This document shows positions 14,382-19,274 of a stretch of DNA of 19,274 nt, in pieces (position 1 is the first letter of the stretch; each line of letters starts with the position of its first letter). Position numbers and translations under genes: made by a program. The notes beneath the pieces were generated by a model that ran no database searches, was not told the origin of the DNA, and was given only the letters and a program-made list of their open reading frames with translations. Source of the stretch: CAYGAM01 sp964347915 (GTDB lineage Archaea; Thermoproteota; Nitrososphaeria; Nitrososphaerales; Nitrosopumilaceae); the NCBI GenBank assembly GCA_964347915.1, contig CAYGAM010000040.1:1-19274 (forward strand). Reading direction: 5' to 3'.

Positions 14382-15863
14382 GTGAATTTTTTAGATCTGC
14401 CGTACGTCAAAAAAGGCATAGTCGAAGACAGGGAGTATCAGATGAGCCTGGCAAAGCAGGCAGCGAAAGGAAACTGCATCGTGGTGCTGCCTACAGGACT
14501 GGGCAAGACAACAGTGGCTCTGAGGGTCATTGCAGAGTATCTGAGGAATGCCGAAGCAGGCGTGCTCTTTTTAGCGCCGACCAAGGTGCTGGTAAGCCAG
14601 CACTGTGAGTTTCTAAAGGGCACGATGACAATACAGGACATATCCATGGTTACAGGAGAGGATACCGTCAAGGGCAGGACAAAGCTGTGGAATAACAGCA
14701 TAGTCTGCGCCACTCCGGAAATAACAAGGAACGATCTGAACCGGAGCCTGATACTGCCGTCGCAGTTTGGCCTTGCCGTATTTGACGAAGTGCACCGCAC
14801 TGTTGGAGACTATGCATACTCTGCCATTGCGGCAAAGCTTGTATCTGCTAATACCAAACTGCTTGGAATTACTGCAACGCTTCCGGATGACATAGGCAAG
14901 GCTACTGAGATAATGAAGATGCTCAGAATTCAAAGCGTGGCCAGAAGGGACGAGTCCAGTCCGGATGTCTCACCATACATACAGCAGACCAACACCGTGC
15001 CGGTAAAGGTGCATCTGACGCCGGAGATGAACGAGATTCGAACGCACATCAAGGCCGCGCTGGAGCTGCGCTATGCAACGCTTAGGGCTGAAGGAATCCG
15101 AATCGGCGTCAGGCCCTCGCTGACTGATCTGCTGGGCGCCAGGCAGCATGTTTTGGCGCGCGCCAGGCATGCCGCCAAGCCTCTGTTTACTGCAATAAGA
15201 ATAACATATGCCTTGAACATGTTTGAGATTCACGGAGCCACGACATTCATGCGGTTTTGCAAACGGGTAGAAAAAAAGGGCGGCGCGGGAACAAAAGAGC
15301 TTTTGGAAGTTGATCCCCACTTTACAGCTGCAATTCGGGGAGCCAAAAGAATGCAAGAGGCCGGAGAGGAGCATCCGAAAATACACAAGCTCTGCGAGAT
15401 TGTAAAGGGCATTTCTGGGAAGATGCTGATTTTTTCAAGCTACAGGGACTCGCTGGATGTCATACGGCAGAGCCTGGAAGGCATCGGCGTTCAGGCCGGC
15501 GTTTTGGTAGGACAGGCGGGGGAAACGGGACTGAAGAAAAAGAAACAGATCGAAGTCGTGGAAAAGTTTCGATCCGGAGAGTATCGAGTCCTGCTTGCAA
15601 CGCGCGTGGGAGAAGAGGGGCTGGACATAGCCGAGGTAAACGACGTAATATTTTACGACAATGTGCCAAGCTCAATACGATACATTCAGAGGCGCGGCCG
15701 CACTGGCAGAAAGCAGGCCGGCAACCTTACCGTCCTGATTGCAAAAGGCACGATGGACGAAGTGTACAATATTATCGGCCGCAGAAAAGTCACAAAGACC
15801 AAAAACATGGCAGCCAACCTTGAGAATGCCGTTCAGTCTGGCGGGCTTGATGCGTACACATAG
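14382..15863 (+). CDS. Hef/FANCM-like SF2 DNA helicase without nuclease domain
   Basis: An ATP-driven DNA translocase expected to act on stalled replication forks and branched DNA. 493 residues from a GTG start. RecA domain 1 holds Walker A PTGLGKTT (37-44), LAPTKVLV (motif Ia), DEVH (135-138) and TATL (motif III). An inserted helical region of about 200-330, typical of Hef, follows. RecA domain 2 has SSYRDSLDVI, GQAG, TRVGEEGLDI (motif V) and QRRGRTGR (436-443, motif VI). Euryarchaeal Hef has a C-terminal XPF-type nuclease; here the protein ends soon after motif VI, so it is helicase only. The stop codon is immediately followed by the stop of the convergent parvulin gene. Confidence 0.93.
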   Translation: MNFLDLPYVKKGIVEDREYQMSLAKQAAKGNCIVVLPTGLGKTTVALRVIAEYLRNAEAGVLFLAPTKVLVSQHCEFLKGTMTIQDISMVTGEDTVKGRTKLWNNSIVCATPEITRNDLNRSLILPSQFGLAVFDEVHRTVGDYAYSAIAAKLVSANTKLLGITATLPDDIGKATEIMKMLRIQSVARRDESSPDVSPYIQQTNTVPVKVHLTPEMNEIRTHIKAALELRYATLRAEGIRIGVRPSLTDLLGARQHVLARARHAAKPLFTAIRITYALNMFEIHGATTFMRFCKRVEKKGGAGTKELLEVDPHFTAAIRGAKRMQEAGEEHPKIHKLCEIVKGISGKMLIFSSYRDSLDVIRQSLEGIGVQAGVLVGQAGETGLKKKKQIEVVEKFRSGEYRVLLATRVGEEGLDIAEVNDVIFYDNVPSSIRYIQRRGRTGRKQAGNLTVLIAKGTMDEVYNIIGRRKVTKTKNMAANLENAVQSGGLDAYT

Positions 15864-16142
15864 TCATGCCAGCCTTTTGATTATGTGATATCCGTGCTCT
15901 GTTTTGACCGGCTTTGACACCTCGCCTATTCCCAGGCTGAATGCCGCTTCCTCAAACCGCTTGACCATCTTTCCGCGGCCAAAGTATCCGAGGCTTCCTT
16001 TTCGCTTTGCGCTGGGCGAGTCCAGCGAGGCTTCCCTTGCCAGATCGCCAAACTTTTCTCCTTTCTTGAGGCGTTCCAGAATCTCTTCCGCCTGTCCCAT
16101 CTTTTTTACCAGAATGTGGGAGCATTTGATCTTTTGCGCCAT
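15864..16142 (-). CDS. Parvulin-type peptidyl-prolyl isomerase, single domain
   Basis: Catalyses cis-trans isomerisation of X-Pro bonds in folding proteins. It is the minimal stand-alone parvulin known from thaumarchaea (the NmPin/CsPinA type). From the chosen ATG at 16140-16142 it has 92 residues: CSHILVK, a helical KAEEILERLKKGEKFGDLARE-like region, GSLGYFGRGKMVKRFEEAAFSL and a C-terminal GYHIIKRL. The two conserved His residues and the substrate-pocket Met/Phe are present. A longer frame starts at 16166, but the TATA-like box at 16164-16175 sits about 27 nt before 16142 and overlaps the longer start. No signal peptide is seen, so it is cytosolic or loosely membrane-bound. Confidence 0.93.
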   Translation of the reverse strand: MAQKIKCSHILVKKMGQAEEILERLKKGEKFGDLAREASLDSPSAKRKGSLGYFGRGKMVKRFEEAAFSLGIGEVSKPVKTEHGYHIIKRLA

Positions 16143-16163
16143 GCGGGCCGCTCCTCCATATCG

Positions 16164-16175
16164 CAATAAAAATTA
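16164..16175 (-). promoter_or_regulatory. TATA box of the parvulin gene
   Basis: TAATTTTTATTG on the minus strand is centred about 27 nt before the ATG at 16142. It decides between the two possible starts. Confidence 0.5.
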
Positions 16176-16362
16176 TCTGAAGCTCGCATGCTCTTGCAGT
16201 TCGTGCATGATTCTGATCTGGGTGCGATCAGCCGCCTCTGCCTTCCGGCAAATGCGGCCGCCGCGCCCAGATAATGAATTTTATGCCGCATGCGGATCAT
16301 ATTTGCAGGGCTTTCTGGGCGCTGACAGGACGCAGGATTCTGCGCCATGCGCGGAAGCTAAC

Positions 16363-16375
16363 TTTTAATTAAATA
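16363..16375 (+). promoter_or_regulatory. TATA box of the DUF2203-prenyltransferase operon
   Basis: TTTTAATTAAATA is centred about 25 nt before the ATG at 16393, the spacing of a leaderless archaeal promoter. Confidence 0.55.
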
Positions 16376-16392
16376 CGAATCAGCCTCAAATC

Positions 16393-16794
16393 ATGGCTGA
16401 ATATTTTACCGTAGCGTCTGCCAATGCGATACTGGATAAGGTGCGCACCAGATACAAGACGGCCATGAGCATCAGGCAGGAGATAAAGCGTCTTGAAGCT
16501 GCCATGCAGGCCTCGCTTATGGAAGATTCCAAGCTGAAGCATTATGTGACGATAAAACAGAATCTTAATGCCAAGATGCTTGCGTACTATGACGCCATGG
16601 AAGAACTGGAAGGGACGGGCGTAATGGTCAAGAGCATGGACGAAGGGCTGCTGGACTTTCCGGCCGAGAGGTTCGGCGAGGACATCTGGCTCTGCTGGAA
16701 GGTGGGCGAGGACAGCGTAAAGTTTTGGCATGAGAAGCATACCGGCTTTATGGGACGAAAGCCGATCGAGGTAAGCGACGAGTCATTGGTTTGA
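16393..16794 (+). CDS. DUF2203 family protein
   Basis: 133 residues matching the family pattern: an N-terminal YFTVASANAILDKV, a long helical coiled-coil-like middle (about 15-75), then GVMVKSMDEGLLDFPAERFGEDIWLCWKVGE and FWHEKHTGFMGRKPI at the C-terminus. The Cys, Trp and His in LCWK and FWHEKH are hallmark residues. The biochemical role is unknown. The stop codon is directly followed by the ATG of the prenyltransferase, so the two are cotranscribed and probably translationally coupled. Confidence 0.85.
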   Translation: MAEYFTVASANAILDKVRTRYKTAMSIRQEIKRLEAAMQASLMEDSKLKHYVTIKQNLNAKMLAYYDAMEELEGTGVMVKSMDEGLLDFPAERFGEDIWLCWKVGEDSVKFWHEKHTGFMGRKPIEVSDESLV

Positions 16795-17685
16795 ATGCTT
16801 TCTGCATGGCTGCGCGTTATCAGGCTCAGGTTTCTCCTGTCGTCCGTAATTGCGGTATCTGTGGGACTGGCGCTGGCGTGGCGCGCCGGCCCAATTGATG
16901 CCGTTGACGCGGCGCTGACGCTGGGCGGCGTGATTGCACTTCATGCGAGCGTCGACATGCTCAACGATTACTGGGACTGGAAGCGCGGCATAGACGCAAA
17001 GACTGAACGCACCTCCCTGAGCGGCGGCACCGGCGTGCTTCCGGAAGGACTACTAAAGCCAAAAGACGTCTACAGGGCAGGCATGATATCGTTGATAATG
17101 GGAAGCGCCGTTGGGGCATTTTTTGTCATTACGGACGGAATAGTAATTGCAGCCCTGCTTGGATTTGCCGTAGTTTCAATCTATTTTTACTCTACAAGAA
17201 TTGTGGATTCCGGCCTGGGCGAAATATTCGTGGCAGTAAAGGGCGCCTGCGTCGTGATGGGCGCATATTTTATTCAAACCGGCGGCATTGAGATATCGTC
17301 TGCTGCGTGCGGCGCGGCCGTGGGAATACTGTCGTCGACCGTGTTGCTTGTTACATCGTTTCCGGATCACGACGCCGACAAGTCGCAGGGACGCAGGACA
17401 CTGGTCGTGTCCTGGGGAAAAAAGCGCGCGTCGCAAATCTTCTGGGCGTTTCCGGCATCCGTGTCTGGGATAATCACAGCATCCGCATTCCTGGGTGTGC
17501 TGCCTCATGCAGTGCTGATTGCTCTGGCGGCCGCGCCGCTGGCAGCGTGGTCGGGGCTCGGCCTGCGGCGGCGGTACGCCTGCACAAGGGAACTGGTGCC
17601 GGTTATGGGGAATGCCGTGCTTTATTCAAGACTGACGGGCGCACTGCTTGCAGCAGGACTGGTTTTGTCTGCGTACGTTGCATGA
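16795..17685 (+). CDS. UbiA-family membrane prenyltransferase, MenA-like
   Basis: Transfers a polyprenyl chain from its diphosphate to an aromatic acceptor at the membrane; MenA makes demethylmenaquinone. 296 residues with about eight or nine hydrophobic helices. The two Asp-rich metal/diphosphate motifs are NDYWDWKRGID (57-67) and DHDADKSQGRRTL (191-203). The GGTGVLPEGLLKP sequence after the first motif fits MenA-type enzymes better than the archaeal lipid enzyme DGGGP synthase, which usually has NKP.RP there. A menaquinone role is consistent with quinones of ammonia-oxidising archaea, but the substrate is inferred. It starts one base after the DUF2203 stop. Confidence 0.88.
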   Translation: MLSAWLRVIRLRFLLSSVIAVSVGLALAWRAGPIDAVDAALTLGGVIALHASVDMLNDYWDWKRGIDAKTERTSLSGGTGVLPEGLLKPKDVYRAGMISLIMGSAVGAFFVITDGIVIAALLGFAVVSIYFYSTRIVDSGLGEIFVAVKGACVVMGAYFIQTGGIEISSAACGAAVGILSSTVLLVTSFPDHDADKSQGRRTLVVSWGKKRASQIFWAFPASVSGIITASAFLGVLPHAVLIALAAAPLAAWSGLGLRRRYACTRELVPVMGNAVLYSRLTGALLAAGLVLSAYVA

Positions 17686-17975
17686 CTGCATCAGTACCGT
17701 GGTGAAATTTCTTGCATGACTGCTGCCGGAGCCTGGGAAGGATGCCGCTGCAAGCTTGGAATGTTGGTTTTGGATTCCAGATCAAAGCTGATGCTGCGCT
17801 AGTGTAGCATCCGAGTGAAAATCGGCATGCGTGAGGCTGCTGGCAGGCATTGCCTGCAATTGTCAGCAGAATCAAACTAAGCGGCGCATCTGGTAATGAG
17901 CGCGTTCTTGCGGCATGGGGCCATTGCAAGCAGCAATTACTATCACATAAATGTCGCAGGAGGCAAGCTGCATAT
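17686..17975. other. Intergenic region with a 22-bp near-palindrome
   Basis: No gene is recognised. At 17790-17811 the 22 bases GATGCTGCGCTAGTGTAGCATC pair end to end with two G-T wobbles and a central CTAG. It lies about 100 bp after the prenyltransferase and about 165 bp before the reductase start, so either an operator or a transcript-end structure is possible. Confidence 0.45.
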
Positions 17976-19076
17976 GTGATAGCAGGAAGTGCAACCGCCG
18001 ATTCGACGGCAGAATTTGCCAAGTCGGGCCGCGCGCTTGTCGAAAACTACAATCAGTTTGCCGGACTTGCTCTCTCAAACGTCGGCATAGGCACATACCT
18101 TGGCAATCCGGACTCGCCGACCGATCTGATGGTGGCAAAGGCCGTAACTGCATCAGTCAAAGCGGGCATCAACGTAATAGATACGGCAATCAATTACCGC
18201 GGACAAAAGGCCGAGCGCAGTGCAGCATCGGCTATTGCAGAACTGGCATCTGACGGCGTGCCGCGTGAAAGCCTCTTTGTGTGCACAAAGAACGGCTATG
18301 TAACAAACGACGCCGATGCAAGCGAAGATTTCTGGACATACATTCAAAGAAACCTGATTGCAACCGGCGTCATCAAGTCCGGCGACATCTCATCGCAGTA
18401 TCACTGCATGACTGTGCCATATCTTGAGGATCAGCTGAGCCGCAGCCTTGCGAATCTGAATCTGGAATGCATAGATCTCTTGTACCTGCACAACCCGGCC
18501 GAAGGACAGCTTGCGGATATGACAAAGGATGCATTCCTGGGCATGATGCGCGGCGCGTTTGAACTGTATGAGCGAAAGAGGTCGGAAGGCGTCATCAAAT
18601 ACTATGGGCTGGCAACATGGGAATGCTTTAGGACTGCATCTGACAATGCAATGTACCTGTCGCTTGAAGATATCGTGAATATGGCAAAAAAGATCGGAGG
18701 TGCAGATCATGGCTTTCGATTTGTCCAGGCGCCCTACAACATGTACCTGGATCAAATTCTGATGCAAAAGAACCAACGGTGCGGCGGAAAAGAAGTGTCC
18801 TTTCTGGACGCTGCATTGGAGTGCGGCATAGGCGTCTTCTCCAGCGTGCCGTTTATGCAGGGACAGCTGCTGGCACAGAATGCAATGCCGGAATTTGGCA
18901 GCCTGCCGCCGCCGCTGCGCGCACTGCAGTTTATTCGGTCAACGCCTGGGATTCTGGCGCCGCTCGCGGGGCACAAGACAGAGTCTCACGTACTGGAGAA
19001 TCTGGCCATCATGAAGACGCCGCCGATGACGCGCGATCAGTTTCAAAGCCAACTCAATTCTCTACTGGGCAGATAA
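17976..19076 (+). CDS. Aldo/keto reductase family protein
   Basis: An NAD(P)H-dependent oxidoreductase of the TIM-barrel AKR superfamily; the substrate is unknown. From the GTG at 17976 it has 366 residues. The catalytic tetrad is visible as Asp69 and Tyr74 in VIDTAINYRGQKAE, Lys105 in FVCTKNGY and His172 in LYLHNPAE. The C-terminal region has the cofactor-binding-like APLAGHKTESHVLENL. The frame extends upstream to 17850, but that part is atypical. A GGAGG-type site (AGGAGG, 17958-17963) lies 12 nt before the GTG, and a TATA-like TATCACATAA (17941-17950) is about 30 nt before it, so both support 17976. The protein is longer than the usual 280-340 residues, with an insert around 110-150. Confidence 0.88.
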   Translation: MIAGSATADSTAEFAKSGRALVENYNQFAGLALSNVGIGTYLGNPDSPTDLMVAKAVTASVKAGINVIDTAINYRGQKAERSAASAIAELASDGVPRESLFVCTKNGYVTNDADASEDFWTYIQRNLIATGVIKSGDISSQYHCMTVPYLEDQLSRSLANLNLECIDLLYLHNPAEGQLADMTKDAFLGMMRGAFELYERKRSEGVIKYYGLATWECFRTASDNAMYLSLEDIVNMAKKIGGADHGFRFVQAPYNMYLDQILMQKNQRCGGKEVSFLDAALECGIGVFSSVPFMQGQLLAQNAMPEFGSLPPPLRALQFIRSTPGILAPLAGHKTESHVLENLAIMKTPPMTRDQFQSQLNSLLGR

Positions 19077-19154
19077 AGTTGTGCAACAAATTATGATGAC
19101 ACATACAATACGCGATATCTGCATGAGATATTGTGGTTTGAAACGATCTGGCTC

Positions 19155-19163
19155 TTAATATAA
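19155..19163 (+). promoter_or_regulatory. TATA box before the G-tract reading frame
   Basis: TTAATATAA is centred about 30 nt before the ATG at 19189 and lies in the 112-bp gap after the reductase gene. Confidence 0.5.
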
Positions 19164-19188
19164 TCCTCTAATTTACCTTGAAACAGCC

Positions 19189-19274
19189 ATGCTGAACTAC
19201 CGGGGGGGGGGGGGGGGGGTAATTGCCAAACCACCAAAAACCTACCAAAGCGGGGCGGCGCTCTCCGGAGCGCC
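19189..19274 (+). CDS. Start of an unknown gene with a G tract at its 5' end (partial)
   Basis: From the ATG at 19189-19191 the frame reads MLNYR, five Gly, then VIAKPPKTYQSGAALSGA, open to the window end. The Gly run comes from an 18-nt G tract. Loss or gain of one G would put the downstream frame out of phase. The upstream TATA box at leaderless-like spacing supports a real start. Too little is present to identify the protein. An assembly artefact in the homopolymer is possible. Confidence 0.45.
   Translation, partial: MLNYRGGGGGVIAKPPKTYQSGAALSGA
19202..19219 (+). repeat. Homopolymeric G tract (18 G)
   Basis: Eighteen consecutive G follow the fourth codon (plus the C at 19201) of the reading frame at 19189. 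No other homopolymer of this length occurs in the window. Confidence 0.9.
19257..19274. repeat. Perfect 7-bp hairpin at the window edge
   Basis: GGCGCTC, loop TCCG, GAGCGCC, perfect pairing within the reading frame at 19189 (codons ALSGA). It may simply be part of a longer repeat cut by the window end. Confidence 0.5.

Noticed and set aside
16143..16166. Eight-residue N-terminal extension of the parvulin
   Set aside because: The likely TATA box (16164-16175) overlaps the longer start, and the MAQKIKCSHIL start matches the family's usual beginning.
17850..17975. Upstream extension of the aldo/keto reductase frame
   Set aside because: The extra 42 residues are Cys/Arg/His-rich and unlike AKR N-termini; the GTG at 17976 has both a TATA-like box and an AGGAGG upstream.
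1..19274. tRNA or rRNA genes
   Set aside because: Reading for T-loop GTTCRANYC patterns with a matching acceptor stem found no convincing tRNA, and no rRNA-like stretch was seen.

Overview
The window looks like a chromosomal segment of an ammonia-oxidising-type archaeon (Nitrososphaerota/Thaumarchaeota, closest in feel to the Nitrosopumilus/Cenarchaeum group). The reasons are an archaeal-type translation factor EF-2 with a diphthamide loop, a stand-alone single-domain parvulin, a UbiA/MenA-type prenyltransferase, a DUF2203 protein, GTG/TTG starts, and TATA-like boxes centred about 25-30 nt upstream of many start codons, as expected for leaderless archaeal mRNAs. The species cannot be fixed from the sequence alone.

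Left part (1-5500), mobile-element damage: the 3' end of an unidentified gene runs into an insertion-sequence end at 103. A transposase tail and two decayed copies of one IS3-like element follow (342-1577 and 4258-5483). Between the IS copies lie a minus-strand chorismate mutase and, overlapping it, a frameshifted flavoprotein of the fumarate reductase/aspartate oxidase superfamily. The flavoprotein's TATA box sits inside an inverted repeat.

Middle (5540-9864): two divergent small DNA-binding-like genes share a 59-bp promoter region, then a gene-poor stretch of about 0.9 kb, then the EF-2 gene and a possible small one-helix membrane protein.

Accessory island (about 10000-14300): a minus-strand Fic (AMP-transferase) gene is followed upstream by an array of palindrome-headed repeats. 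Six heads are visible, each built from alternating CATTAAAC/GTTTAATG boxes. The first head overlaps the fic start codon and supplies roughly its first ten codons. One repeat unit is interrupted by a three-gene minus-strand cassette of unknown function, whose last gene is frameshifted but carries a recognisable internal duplication. Two of the units are almost identical over 209 bp. This island is the best candidate for an undescribed system.

Right part (14382-19274), compact core genome: a Hef-like SF2 helicase meets a convergent parvulin with no base between the stop codons; DUF2203 and a MenA-like prenyltransferase abut; an aldo/keto reductase follows; and at the window end an open reading frame begins with an 18-nt G tract right after its start, which would make it length-switchable.
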